DNA of 64,000 nucleotides from JAICUY01 sp963716585 (GCA_963716585.1 CAVQTN010000004.1:248001-312000); one strand, 5' to 3'; shown: positions 33,304 to 41,807, counted from the first letter of the stretch. A program made the numbers and translations. Notes: a model not told the origin generated them from the letters alone.

Positions 33304-34734
33304 TCAGCGCCGGCGACTCGCCGCCCGCCGCGGTCGAGCTGACGTCCGTGCGGCCTCGACGGACGCTCGTTGGCGGAAGATGAGCCGGATCGGCGTGCCG
33401 AGGAAACCGTACTCGTCGCGAATGCGGTTCTCCAGGTAGCGTTTGTAGCTGAAATGAATCAGCGACGGGTCGTTGCAGAAGATCACGAAGGTTGGCGGCG
33501 CGACGGCGACCTGGGTCGCGTACAGGATTTTCGGCAACCGGTTGCGCACGTGCGCCGGCGGGTGCGCGCGCACGGCGTCGGTGACCAGCCGGTTCAGCTC
33601 GCCGGTCGGCACGCGCCGATAGCGCTCCTCGGCCACGCGCCGCGCCTCGCGCAGCACCCGCTCGACGCGCTGGCCCGTGGCGGCCGATGCGAACACGATG
33701 TCCGCCCAGGCAAGGTACGGCGCCTCGCGGCGCAGCACCTTCAGCCACTGGTCGGCGGTGTGGCCCTCCTTCTCGACGGCGTCCCACTTGTTGAGGACCA
33801 GGACGATCCCCTTGGCGGCATCCAGCACATGCCCGACGACGTGGGCGTCCTGCGCCGTATAGCCCTCCGTCGCATCGGTCATCACCACCGCCACGTCGCA
33901 TCGATCGATGGCCTTCATGGCACGGAGCACCGAAAAGCGCTCGATCCCCCGATCGACGTGCCCACGGCGACGGATGCCTGCCGTGTCCACCAGGACCATC
34001 GGCTCGCCGTCCAGCTCGACGGCCGTGTCGACCGGATCGCGGGTCGTGCCGGGGATCTCGCTCACGATCATTCGCTCCTCGCCGAGCACCCGGTTGACGA
34101 AGGTCGACTTGCCGGTGTTCGGGCGCCCGACAATCGCCACCAGCGGCGGCGGCATCTCCGTCTCGGCCAGTTCGGCAAGGTCCTCCTCGCTGAGATCGTC
34201 GGGGAGTGATGGCTCGACCTCTGCCGGGGTCGGCGGCGGTAGCCGGTCGACGATCTCGTCGGCCAGGTCTCCGCTGTTGCGGCCGTGCTGGGCGCTGACG
34301 GTGAGCGTCGGGTCGAAGCCGAGAGCGTAGAACTCGGCCGCCTCCTGCTCGCGACGCGGGTTGTCGGCCTTGTTGGCAACCAGGATCGTCGGCTTGGAGG
34401 TGCGTCGCAGCCGGTCCGCGACCTCGTAGTCGAGCGGCGCGATGCCGGCGGCAGCGTCGACTACGAACAGGATGACGTCCGCTTCCTCGACCGCGACCCG
34501 CGCCTGATCCTGCACCCGCTCCTCGATGTGCGTGCCCGGTTCGAGCTCCAGGCCGCCGGTATCCACCACCGTGAACCGCCGGCCGTTCCATTCGGCGATG
34601 CCGTAGACCCGGTCGCGCGTCGTGCCGGGGATGTCCTCCACGATCGCCGTCCGCTCACCGACGAGGCGGTTGAAGAGCGTCGACTTGCCGACGTTCGGGC
34701 GGCCGACGATGGCGACCACGGGGAGTGATGGCAT
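33304..34734 (-). CDS. der: Ribosome biogenesis GTPase Der (EngA)
   Basis: Double-GTPase needed for 50S subunit assembly. The 476-residue protein has two G domains: GRPNVGKST near residue 10, DTGG and NKADN in the first; GRPNTGKST near residue 202, DTAG and NKWD in the second. A KH-like domain follows, with HFSYKRYLENRIRDEYGF at its end. An Arg-rich tail closes the protein. ATG 34734 follows TAGACT by seven bases. Confidence 0.97.
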   Translation of the reverse strand: MPSLPVVAIVGRPNVGKSTLFNRLVGERTAIVEDIPGTTRDRVYGIAEWNGRRFTVVDTGGLELEPGTHIEERVQDQARVAVEEADVILFVVDAAAGIAPLDYEVADRLRRTSKPTILVANKADNPRREQEAAEFYALGFDPTLTVSAQHGRNSGDLADEIVDRLPPPTPAEVEPSLPDDLSEEDLAELAETEMPPPLVAIVGRPNTGKSTFVNRVLGEERMIVSEIPGTTRDPVDTAVELDGEPMVLVDTAGIRRRGHVDRGIERFSVLRAMKAIDRCDVAVVMTDATEGYTAQDAHVVGHVLDAAKGIVLVLNKWDAVEKEGHTADQWLKVLRREAPYLAWADIVFASAATGQRVERVLREARRVAEERYRRVPTGELNRLVTDAVRAHPPAHVRNRLPKILYATQVAVAPPTFVIFCNDPSLIHFSYKRYLENRIRDEYGFLGTPIRLIFRQRASVEAARTSARPRRAASRRR

Positions 34735-34741
34735 GCGGCTG

Positions 34742-34747
34742 AGTCTA
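34742..34747 (-). promoter_or_regulatory. Leaderless-type -10 for der
   Basis: TAGACT (34747-34742, minus) precedes the der ATG by seven bases. Confidence 0.55.
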
Positions 34748-34808
34748 GCGGCGCTCCCGTGTCAGCAGTGGGCGGGGCCCCGCCTGGCTCCTCCGTGGCC
34801 AGCTGCGC

Positions 34809-34837
34809 CGCAAGAGTTCACTGAGTGAACACTTGCG
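34809..34837. promoter_or_regulatory. 29-base palindrome, candidate operator
   Basis: Two 14-base arms, CGCAAGAGTTCACT and its complement with a single mismatch pair, flank a central G at 34823. It ends 25 bases before the TACACT -10 of the 60-residue gene at 34876 and lies 62 bases beyond the der -10. Size and symmetry fit a dimeric repressor or activator site; a hairpin is the alternative. Confidence 0.5.
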
Positions 34838-34862
34838 CGGCCCCCGACGCCATCGGTGCCGA

Positions 34863-34868
34863 TACACT
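34863..34868 (+). promoter_or_regulatory. Leaderless-type -10 for the small gene/glycosyltransferase unit
   Basis: TACACT is exactly seven bases upstream of the ATG at 34876. It fixes the start of the 60-residue protein and places the palindrome at 34809-34837 at about -40 to -65. Confidence 0.55.
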
Positions 34869-34875
34869 CCTTCCG

Positions 34876-35058
34876 ATGTCGCTCCTTCGCATGCGCCAGG
34901 CAGCCCGCGCCGTCGTCCTCGCTCCCGCCGACCTCAGCCTGCTCGTACGCTGCGATGGCCCCGACCGGACGGCGTCCCAACTGTCCCGCCGGCGGGAGCT
35001 GCTCACCGAGGTGCTCGCTGCTGGTCGGCCCGCGGCGCGGGTCGCCACCGGCGGCTGA
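34876..35058 (+). CDS. Small hypothetical protein coupled to glycosyltransferase (60 aa)
   Basis: Not recognised. A basic 60-residue protein: MSLLRMRQAARAVVLAPADLS, then LLVRCDGPDRTASQLSRRRELL, and a Gly/Ala tail. It has one cysteine and no membrane segment. Its reality is supported by a TACACT element exactly seven bases before the ATG and by TGATG overlap with the glycosyltransferase gene, which makes it the leading cistron of a two-gene unit. It could be a regulatory leader peptide or a small enzyme partner; nothing in the sequence decides. Confidence 0.55.
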   Translation: MSLLRMRQAARAVVLAPADLSLLVRCDGPDRTASQLSRRRELLTEVLAAGRPAARVATGG

Positions 35059-36305
35059 TGCGCATCGGGATTGCGGCGACGCGGCTGGCGGGAGTCGACG
35101 GCGTCACCTTCGAGACGGTCAAGTGGGAGGTGGTGCTCGAGGAGCTGGGCCATGAAGTGCGGCTGGTCGCCGGCGCGGTCGACGCACTGCGCCCGAACAC
35201 TCGTCTCATCCCGCCGATGCACTTCACCCATCCTCCCGTCATGGAGGTGGCAGCCGCCGCCTTCGACCCGGCAACCGACGCCGGGGAGCTGCGACGCAAG
35301 ATACGGCGCCTCGCTGACCAGCTTCTGCCGCCCTTGCGCGACTGGGTCGTGCGCAACAGCCTCGAGGCCCTCATCGTCGAGAACGCGTGGGCTATCCCGA
35401 TGCACCTGCCCCTGGGCGTCGCGTTGCGCGACCTGGCGGCGGAAACGGGGCTGCCGACCATCGGGCATCACCACGACTACTGGTGGGAGCGCGAGCGCTT
35501 CGCGAGCTGCGTCGTGCCCGACGTGCTGGACGCCAGCTTCCCGCCGGACCTGCCCAACGTGCGGCACGTCAGCATCAACTCGCTGGCCGCCGGACAGCTG
35601 CTGGCGCGACGCGGGCTGGGGTCGACGGTGGTGCCCAACGTCTTCGACTTCGATCAGCCACGACCGCGTGCGGCGCGGCGCGACCGGGTGCGTGCGCAGC
35701 TGCGTGACGAGCTGGGCATGGACGACCGAGGTCTGCTGGTCGTGCAGCCGACGCGGGTCGTGCCGCGCAAGGGCATCGAGCTGGCGATCGAGCTGGTTGG
35801 CAGGTTGGACGATCCCGATGCCATGCTGCTCATCACCAGCCCTGCCGGCGACGAGGGCACCGACTACCTGGTGACACTCGACCGCCTGGCCGACCGATGG
35901 AACGTCCGGCTGCGCTACGCGGCCGATCGGTTCGCGCCCGACCACGTCGGGAAACGCATCGACCCGGCGCACTCGCTCAGCGACGCCTACCTGGCCGCCG
36001 ACCTGATCACCTACCCCAGCCTGTACGAAGGATTCGGCAACGCGCTGGTCGAGGCCCTCTTCTACGGAACGCCACTGGTCGTGAACCGCTACCCGGTATA
36101 CGAAGCGGACATCCGTCCGCTCGGCCTGCGCCTCGTCGAGATCGACGGCGCCATCACCGAGGCTGCGCTGACAGAGGTCAACGCACTGCTGGCGGATCCG
36201 CAGCGCCGCGCCGGCGACGCGCGCCACAACTTTGGCGTGGGGCGCGAGCACCTCGGCTACGACGTGCTCCGCCGACGACTTCCCCAGCTGCTGCGCTCGA
36301 TCTGA
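35058..36305 (+). CDS. Glycosyltransferase family 4 (possibly mannosylglucosylglycerate synthase-like)
   Basis: A 415-residue GT-B-fold retaining glycosyltransferase. N-terminal domain: MRIGIAATRLAGVDGVTFET; acceptor region GHHHDYWWERERFA near residue 135; C-terminal domain: QPTRVVPRKGIELAIEL and the nucleotide-sugar-binding ITYPSLYEGFGNALVEAL near residue 317 with the conserved EGFGxxxxEA pattern. The HHD-W-ERERF segment recalls enzymes making mannosylglucosylglycerate compatible solutes, from memory only. It is co-translated with a 60-residue protein and may be controlled by the palindrome upstream, which would fit a stress-regulated solute. Confidence 0.85.
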   Translation: MRIGIAATRLAGVDGVTFETVKWEVVLEELGHEVRLVAGAVDALRPNTRLIPPMHFTHPPVMEVAAAAFDPATDAGELRRKIRRLADQLLPPLRDWVVRNSLEALIVENAWAIPMHLPLGVALRDLAAETGLPTIGHHHDYWWERERFASCVVPDVLDASFPPDLPNVRHVSINSLAAGQLLARRGLGSTVVPNVFDFDQPRPRAARRDRVRAQLRDELGMDDRGLLVVQPTRVVPRKGIELAIELVGRLDDPDAMLLITSPAGDEGTDYLVTLDRLADRWNVRLRYAADRFAPDHVGKRIDPAHSLSDAYLAADLITYPSLYEGFGNALVEALFYGTPLVVNRYPVYEADIRPLGLRLVEIDGAITEAALTEVNALLADPQRRAGDARHNFGVGREHLGYDVLRRRLPQLLRSI

Positions 36306-36320
36306 CGCGGCCGCGTCAGG

Positions 36321-37199
36321 CTAGGCCGCGGTCAGTGCGTAGATCCGCTCGCGGACGTCCTCGAGGTCGACCTCGGGCGTCGACGTGCCGCCGGTGATGC
36401 CGATGCGCGGCTTGTCGCGCAGCCAGTCCGCCCATTCCGCGGCGAGCTCGTCAGCATCGGCGACGTGGATCGTCTCCGACAGGATGTCGCGGCACTTCAC
36501 CGCGAGTTCCTTGGTGTTGCTCGAGTTCTTGCCACCGACCACCACCATGGCGTCCACCTCGCGCGCCAGCTTCACGCTGTCGTCCTGGCGCGTCAGGGTC
36601 ACCGGGCAGACCGTGTTGACCACCCGCAGGTCGTGGCATCGGCGCAGGCAGAAGGCGGCAAAGTCGTCGAGCTTCTGGGGCAGGATGGTCGACTGCGACA
36701 GGACACCCAGCTTCTTGGTGCGTGGCACGCGCTCCCAGGTGGATCGGTCCATGTCATCGACGACGACGTGGTTCTCGCCGGCGTACGAGCGTACGCCCTT
36801 GACCTCTGGATGGTCCTCGTGCCCGATGATGCACACGGTGTAGCCGGCAGCCGCCAGCTCGCGCGCCGCTTTCTGCGACTGCAGGACCCAGGTGCAGGTC
36901 GCATCGATGAGCTCGAGGCCGGGTGCGCCGCGAACCTTTTCGAATTCCTCGCGTGGCACGCCGTGCGCGCGGATGACGAGCGTACCGCCCTCGACCTCGT
37001 CGGCCAGGTCGGCGGTCTTGATCCCGCGCTGGGCGAGGTCAGCCTTGATGCCCTGGTTGTGCACCAGCTGGCCGAGCGTCGTCACGTCACGCCCCTGGTC
37101 CCTGGCCTGCCTGGCCTTGTCGATCGCCAGGCGCACGCCGTAGCAGAAACCGGCACGCTCGGCGATCCGCACCTCGGGCCGCGTATATGAGATTGCCAT
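36321..37199 (-). CDS. ispH: 4-hydroxy-3-methylbut-2-enyl diphosphate reductase
   Basis: Last step of the MEP isoprenoid pathway; a [4Fe-4S] enzyme that makes IPP and DMAPP. The 292-residue protein has the three cluster cysteines in AGFCYGV (near residue 17), DATCTWV and NTVCPVT, plus GHEDHPEVKG, LSQSTI, and the C-terminal GITGGTSTPE. Start is the ATG at 37199 (MAISYTRPE), seven bases behind TAGAAT; the longer in-frame start overlaps that element. With dxs elsewhere in the window, two pathway genes are present. Confidence 0.97.
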   Translation of the reverse strand: MAISYTRPEVRIAERAGFCYGVRLAIDKARQARDQGRDVTTLGQLVHNQGIKADLAQRGIKTADLADEVEGGTLVIRAHGVPREEFEKVRGAPGLELIDATCTWVLQSQKAARELAAAGYTVCIIGHEDHPEVKGVRSYAGENHVVVDDMDRSTWERVPRTKKLGVLSQSTILPQKLDDFAAFCLRRCHDLRVVNTVCPVTLTRQDDSVKLAREVDAMVVVGGKNSSNTKELAVKCRDILSETIHVADADELAAEWADWLRDKPRIGITGGTSTPEVDLEDVRERIYALTAA

Positions 37200-37206
37200 C
37201 GGCTCC

Positions 37207-37212
37207 ATTCTA
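37207..37212 (-). promoter_or_regulatory. Leaderless-type -10 for ispH
   Basis: TAGAAT (37212-37207, minus) is seven bases before the ATG at 37199 and within the 42-base gap after plsC. Confidence 0.55.
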
Positions 37213-37241
37213 GACCGATGGGCGTTCCGGCCCGATTCCGG

Positions 37242-37892
37242 CTACCCGTGACGCTCACGTTCTCGCGAGGCGAGGAGGGCCGCAATTTCGCGCATGATCC
37301 GCTGCGAGCCTTCGGTCAGCACCGCTCGATCCAGGCGACCCGCCGGCTGATGCGGCAACCGAAAGGGCTGCCCGATGAGCACCGTCACTCGCGTCCGATG
37401 CGGTAGCCGCGACCTCCCCGGGAAGATGCGCTCGGTGCCGGAGACGGCGACCGGCAGAAGCGGAGCGCCACTGCGCATGGCCAGCAGCGCGGCCCCAGGC
37501 ATGGCCTTACCCAGCATCCCGTCGCGGCTGCGCGTGCCCTCGGGGAAGAGCGCGATCGGCTCGCCGCGGGCCAGCATCTCCAGGGCGACGCGCTGCGACG
37601 CGCGGTCGCCCTCCCCGCGACGCACGAAGAAGACCCCCGACCGCGCGGCCAGCCAGCCGATGACCGGCCACGAGCGTACTTCCTGCTTGGCCATGAAGTG
37701 AATGACGCGACCGCTGAGGTAGCCGGCCGCCCATCCGACGATCGGCGGATCTGCCAGGGATCGGTGGTTGACGACCAGGATGAAGGCCCCGTGGCGCGGC
37801 ACGTTGTCGAGGCCGATCACCGTCGGTCGGCCCAGGCGTCGCAGCAGAAAGGCACTGATCGCCGCGCCGGGACGGTAGAACCAGTCGCTCAT
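37242..37892 (-). CDS. plsC: 1-acyl-sn-glycerol-3-phosphate acyltransferase
   Basis: Adds the second acyl chain to lysophosphatidic acid. The 216-residue protein has the acyltransferase block I NHRSLADPP (H-x4-D) near residue 42, the Gly/Arg block GVFFVRRGEGD, block III FPEGTRSRDG near residue 114, and block IV LLPVAVSGTE. An N-terminal hydrophobic patch suggests peripheral membrane association. ATG overlaps the stop of the rluB-cmk fusion (ATGA), coupling it to that gene. Confidence 0.93.
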   Translation of the reverse strand: MSDWFYRPGAAISAFLLRRLGRPTVIGLDNVPRHGAFILVVNHRSLADPPIVGWAAGYLSGRVIHFMAKQEVRSWPVIGWLAARSGVFFVRRGEGDRASQRVALEMLARGEPIALFPEGTRSRDGMLGKAMPGAALLAMRSGAPLLPVAVSGTERIFPGRSRLPHRTRVTVLIGQPFRLPHQPAGRLDRAVLTEGSQRIMREIAALLASRERERHG

Positions 37893-39337
37893 GGAGCCTG
37901 CTCTGGAAGCCGCGCGACGATGGCGTCCACGCAGGCCTCCACGTCCAGCTCGCCGGTGTCCAGCACCAGGGCGCCGTCCGCCTTGCGCAGCGGGGCAAGG
38001 GCGCGATCGGAGTCCGCAGCGTCGCGCCGCCCGATCTCGGCAAGGTATGCAGCCACCCGCCCCGGATGGCCCATCTCGGCGGCCCGGCGCGCCGCTCGCA
38101 CCGGCGTCGAGGCGGTGAGATAGACCTTCAGCGTCGCATCGGGCAGCACGACCGTGCCGATATCGCGGCCGACCATGACCGTGTCGCCGCGGCGGGCCAC
38201 GGCGCGCTGCACGCCGAGCATCGCATCGCGCACGCTGGCGTGGCGGCTGACCGCCGACACGGCTCGGTCGATGCGCGGCGTTCGCACCTCGCCGGTCACG
38301 TCGCGCCGGTCGAGCAGCACCGTCTCGAGGCGATCCGGCTGGTTCGCGTGCGGCGTGCGGACCTCGATCCGGCTACGACCGGCAAGCGCTCCCAGCGCGG
38401 CGTCGTCCTCGATGTCCACGTGCTGCTCCAGCGCCGCGAGGGTCAGCGCCCGGTACATCAGGCCCGTGTCGACGAACGTCGCGCCGAGGCGTGACGCGAG
38501 CGCGTAGCCGACCGTGCTCTTGCCGGATCCTGATGGTCCGTCGATCGCGACGCTTCGTCGCCGATCCGCACGCGCCGTCGACCGCAGCCCGATGGGAGCC
38601 TTTCCGGCCAGGGCCTCGGCCTCCTCGGAGCGCAGGACGCGCCACTCACCGGCGCGCAGCCCGCCGAGGTCGAGCGGCCCCAGCCGCGTGCGCACCAGGC
38701 GGCGAACCGAGCGCCCGACGGCGAAGAAGAGCCGGCGCACCTCGCGCTTGCGTCCTTCGCCGACCCGCACCCGGACCCAGGTCCCGTGCTGACGCGGATC
38801 GCGCTCCACCTCGCGCGGCGGGCCGACCAGCCGGGCAGACAGCAGCCGGGCAGGTCCGTCATCGAGCTCGACGCCGGAGAGCAGCGCATCGATCTCATCG
38901 CGGATCGGCACCTCGTCGAGCAGGACGGCATACTCGCGCTCCATGCCGTAGCGCGGATGAAGCATCCGGTTCGCCCACGCGCCGTCATTGGTCAGGAGCA
39001 TCAGCCCCTCCGAGTCGACGTCCAGCCGCCCGGCCGGCCAGAGGTGCACCGATGGCATGGGCTCGACCAGGCTCACCACCGAGCGGCGACCCCGCTCGTC
39101 GCGCGCGGACGACAGGACCCCGCGCGGCTTGTGCACGGCCAGGTGCAGGGCCGCCTCGGCCGTGGGCAACGGCCGCCCGTCGATAGCCACGGCATCGATC
39201 GCAGGGTCGGCGCTGATGCCAAGCTGCGCGATGTGTCCGTTGACGGTCACACGCCCGTCGGCGATGAGCGTCTCGGCGGCCCGCCGCGACGCCACGCCGG
39301 CGCGTGAGAGGAGCTTCTGCAGGCGTTCAGCCGGCAT
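37889..39337 (-). CDS. Fusion of 23S rRNA pseudouridine synthase (RluB type) and cytidylate kinase
   Basis: A 482-residue two-enzyme protein. Residues 1-~60 form an S4 RNA-binding domain (LQKLLSRAGVASRRAAETLI) and ~60-250 the pseudouridine synthase domain with the catalytic Asp in PAGRLDVDSEGL. From ~residue 263 a complete (d)CMP kinase follows: P-loop IDGPSGSGKST, DTGLMYRALT, and VVGRDIGT-like MVGRDIGTVVLPDA. There is no stop or frameshift between domains. In other bacteria rluB follows scpB, and cmk precedes plsC; here both neighbourhoods are preserved and the two genes are joined. Confidence 0.93.
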   Translation of the reverse strand: MPAERLQKLLSRAGVASRRAAETLIADGRVTVNGHIAQLGISADPAIDAVAIDGRPLPTAEAALHLAVHKPRGVLSSARDERGRRSVVSLVEPMPSVHLWPAGRLDVDSEGLMLLTNDGAWANRMLHPRYGMEREYAVLLDEVPIRDEIDALLSGVELDDGPARLLSARLVGPPREVERDPRQHGTWVRVRVGEGRKREVRRLFFAVGRSVRRLVRTRLGPLDLGGLRAGEWRVLRSEEAEALAGKAPIGLRSTARADRRRSVAIDGPSGSGKSTVGYALASRLGATFVDTGLMYRALTLAALEQHVDIEDDAALGALAGRSRIEVRTPHANQPDRLETVLLDRRDVTGEVRTPRIDRAVSAVSRHASVRDAMLGVQRAVARRGDTVMVGRDIGTVVLPDATLKVYLTASTPVRAARRAAEMGHPGRVAAYLAEIGRRDAADSDRALAPLRKADGALVLDTGELDVEACVDAIVARLPEQAP

Positions 39338-39881
39338 CGGCGTCGGCGGTGAGCGCCGTCACCGTGGCCGCGGCCGCGGAGAGCGGGGGCAGATCCTCGA
39401 CCGACGTCAGCCCGAAGCGCTCCAGGAAGGCGAAGGTCGTGCCGAACAGGATCGGCCGGCCGGGCGTGTCACGGCGGCCGATCTCGCTGATCAGGCGCCG
39501 ATGCAGCAACGATCGGATGACGTAGTCGGAGTCCACGCCGCGGACGCGCTCGACCTCGGCGCGGGTGCAGGGTTGCCGGTAGGCGATCACCGCCAGCGCC
39601 TCCAGCGCCGCAGGGGTCAGCCGCGGCTCCTCGCGGCTGGCGTACGCCGCCAACCGCTCCCCGACCTCGGGCGCGGTGACGAGCTGCCATGCATCGTCGT
39701 GGTGTTGCAGTCGCAGGCCGCGACGATCATCGACGAGCTCCTCGGCGAGGCCGGCCAGGGTCGCCTCGGCCTGCAGGCGCGGGATGCCGCCCAGCTGCGC
39801 CAGCTCGGCGGTCGCGAGCGGGCGCTCGGCAACGAACAGCAGCGCTTCGTAGAAGGCGGTCAGCTCGTCGAGTGCGCTCAT
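39327..39881 (-). CDS. scpB: Segregation and condensation protein B
   Basis: Winged-helix partner of ScpA in the SMC condensin complex. The 184-residue protein begins with a helix (LDELTAFYEALLFVAERPL), then GLRLQHHDDAWQLVTAPE, and LTPAALEALAVIAYRQPCTRAEVERVRGVDSDYV, the family hallmark, with LIRRGLI-like YVIRSLLHRRLISEIGR and the FLERFGL end. It overlaps scpA at ATGA and the rluB-cmk start by 11 bases. Confidence 0.95.
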   Translation of the reverse strand: MSALDELTAFYEALLFVAERPLATAELAQLGGIPRLQAEATLAGLAEELVDDRRGLRLQHHDDAWQLVTAPEVGERLAAYASREEPRLTPAALEALAVIAYRQPCTRAEVERVRGVDSDYVIRSLLHRRLISEIGRRDTPGRPILFGTTFAFLERFGLTSVEDLPPLSAAAATVTALTADADAG

Positions 39882-40660
39882 GCCGGCGACTCGAGCGGGC
39901 TGATCACGATTGGCCCGAAGGTGTCGTCCTGCTCCACGCGCACCTGGCGACGCCGCACCAGCTCAAGTGCGGCCAGGACCGTCACCGCGGCCTCCGTGCG
40001 CGAGCGGCAGGTCGCCAGCAGCGCCTGCAGCACCACGTGCCCGCCGCGGCCCATGGCCTTGCGTAGCGCCGCCATCTGCATACCGATGGTGATCTCGCGA
40101 ACCATGACCTCCGGCGTGGGCGGCGCCGGTTCCGGAACGGATGCCAGCCGCTCCAGCGCGTCGGACAGGAACGCCGCCGGAAGCTGCGGGCTGGGGAGCT
40201 CAGGCAGGTCCGCCTCGCGGGGCTCGCGGCGCATGAGCGGCGCCCGCATGTCGCGCTCGCCCAACGCCGCTGCGGCGTCGCGCAGGACGCGATATTCAAT
40301 CAGGCGGCGGCGGAGCTCCTCTTCGTCGGGTTCTTCCTCACCGTGCATGAGCAGCGGCATCGGCTCCGCCGGGAGGAGGCGGCGCGACTTCAGCAGGATG
40401 AGCTGGGCGGCAATCGTCACGAACTCGGACAGGTTCGTCGCGTCGACCGGGTGGCGGGCCAGGTGCTCGACGTAGGCGTCCGCGACGTCGGCGAGCGGCA
40501 CATTCAGCACGTCCAGCTGCCGCGACTCGATGAGATGCAGCAGCAGCTGCAGGGGGCCCTCGAACACGGGAAGGCGCAGCTCGAACGAGGGGGCCGCGTC
40601 CGCCACGACGGGGACGGCGGCTGGCAGATCGGCCTCGACGGAGATCGGGTGCAGGGGCAT
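39878..40660 (-). CDS. scpA: Segregation and condensation protein A
   Basis: Kleisin subunit of bacterial condensin, bridging the SMC dimer. The 260-residue protein has FEGPLQLLLHLIESRQLDV near residue 34 and TNLSEFVTIAAQLILLKSR (SMC neck-binding region), a long charged linker with LRRRLIEYRVLRDAAAAL, and the C-terminal winged helix with VLAALELVRRRQVRVEQDDTFG. ATG 40660 is six bases downstream of the HD-protein stop. scpA-scpB order is standard. Confidence 0.95.
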   Translation of the reverse strand: MPLHPISVEADLPAAVPVVADAAPSFELRLPVFEGPLQLLLHLIESRQLDVLNVPLADVADAYVEHLARHPVDATNLSEFVTIAAQLILLKSRRLLPAEPMPLLMHGEEEPDEEELRRRLIEYRVLRDAAAALGERDMRAPLMRREPREADLPELPSPQLPAAFLSDALERLASVPEPAPPTPEVMVREITIGMQMAALRKAMGRGGHVVLQALLATCRSRTEAAVTVLAALELVRRRQVRVEQDDTFGPIVISPLESPA

Positions 40661-40666
40661 GGGTGC

Positions 40667-41161
40667 CTAGGATGCCTCGTCGGCGGCCTGCAGCGCGGCC
40701 TGCAACGGCATCTCGGAGGAGATGCCACGGATGAACCGCGCGCAACGGTCGGAGCAGCCTGCCGCACGCGCGGCCTCCGCCGACATCGGCCCGTGATGCA
40801 GATACAGATGGAACGGGTAGCGCCAGGAGCGCTGCCGCGGAGACGCCAGGCGAGCGAGCGCCCGGGGTGCGACCGCCTGCAGCAGCACGCCGCAGACCCG
40901 ATGCCAGAGGCGCATCCGACGACCCTTGGCCGCGTCGTGGAGCAGCGCGGCGGCCAGCAGATCATCATCGCGCTCGCCCGCCATCAGCAGGCGCTCGGCC
41001 ACGTCCAGCCCATGCCGTCGGTCGGCGACCGGCATCGCATCGAACAGCGCGACGGCGCCCGGTGGCAGCACGCGGCGCACGAACGCCTCCTCATCGGCCG
41101 ACACGCTGGCACGCACGTGGCTGACGAGCTGCGCCACGCGGTGCATCGGTCGCGGTCGCAT
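40667..41161 (-). CDS. HD-domain protein
   Basis: A 164-residue cytoplasmic protein with an HD phosphohydrolase-like core: HGLDVAERLL near residue 51 gives the first His and LLAAALLHDAAKG near residue 70 the HD dyad. A final conserved Asp is less clear (QAADEAS at the C-terminus could serve). Likely a metal-dependent phosphohydrolase on nucleotides, substrate unknown. It lies between the M50 protease and scpA with gaps of two and six bases, so it is co-transcribed. Confidence 0.75.
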   Translation of the reverse strand: MRPRPMHRVAQLVSHVRASVSADEEAFVRRVLPPGAVALFDAMPVADRRHGLDVAERLLMAGERDDDLLAAALLHDAAKGRRMRLWHRVCGVLLQAVAPRALARLASPRQRSWRYPFHLYLHHGPMSAEAARAAGCSDRCARFIRGISSEMPLQAALQAADEAS

Positions 41162-41163
41162 GC

Positions 41164-41589
41164 CTACCCGAACAGGTCCACGCCGGTCAGCAGGTTCGTG
41201 CCGGCACGAGCCAGGGCGAACAGCCAGCCGATCGGCCCGCCGCCGGGAGCGCCGTACGACAGCAGGATGAGGGCCAGCAGCACCAGGAAGCCGTACTGCG
41301 CGTAGCGCTGCAGCGTGAATGCCTGGCGCGGCGGGAGCACGCCCAGCGCCAGGTTGTAGCCGTCGAGGGGTGGGATCGGCAGCAGGTTGAAGAGCCCGAG
41401 CGCCAGGTTGTACATGATCGTGTAGATCACCACGCCGAACACGAACTCGTTGCCGAATCCCACCAAGAGCAGCACGCGGAAGGCGACGGCGAAGACGATT
41501 GCCACGATCAGGTTGGCGATCGGTCCCGCCGCAGCCACCATCGACAGGCCGATGCGCCCGGGCCGCAGCGCGTACGAATTGACCATCAC
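41164..41589 (-). CDS. Site-2 protease (M50, Rip-like), C-terminal part (frameshifted)
   Basis: C-terminal part of a four- to six-helix M50 protease. It begins at VNSYALRPGRIG, which in intact family members follows 'GWxKPVPVNPYNLR', then has AGPIANLIVA and NLLPIPPLDGYNLALGVLP containing the third metal ligand Asp. The N-terminal half with the HExxH-type motif is in the frame just upstream, ending four bases inside this fragment. One missing base in the CCCC run at 41596-41599 explains the break. Confidence 0.85.
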   Translation of the reverse strand: MMVNSYALRPGRIGLSMVAAAGPIANLIVAIVFAVAFRVLLLVGFGNEFVFGVVIYTIMYNLALGLFNLLPIPPLDGYNLALGVLPPRQAFTLQRYAQYGFLVLLALILLSYGAPGGGPIGWLFALARAGTNLLTGVDLFG

Positions 41590-41807
41590 CGGCCGCCCCA
41601 GCCGAAGCCCGCCAGGATGAAGAAGATCGCGCCCATCGGGTCGATGTGCGCGGCCGGGTTCAGGCTGACGCGCCCCATGGCGCGCGGCTGGTGATCGCCG
41701 AGCTGGTCGGCGACGAACGCATGGCTGAACTCGTGGAACGTGATGCCGACCACGAGCGCGATGGCGATGCCGACGATCTCGGGAAGCGTGAAGTTGAAGA
41801 ACAGCAT
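41586..41807 (-). CDS. Site-2 protease (M50, Rip-like), N-terminal part (frameshifted)
   Basis: First 73 residues of the protease: hydrophobic helix IVGIAIALVVGITFHEFSH with the zinc motif HEFSH at residues 25-29, then AMGRVSLNPAAHIDPMGAIFF and GFGWG, after which the frame stops. Restoring one G gives GFGWGRPVMVNSYALRPG, matching the family across the join. ATG at 41807 directly abuts the stop of the purine nucleoside phosphorylase gene. Confidence 0.85.
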   Translation of the reverse strand: MLFFNFTLPEIVGIAIALVVGITFHEFSHAFVADQLGDHQPRAMGRVSLNPAAHIDPMGAIFFILAGFGWGGR

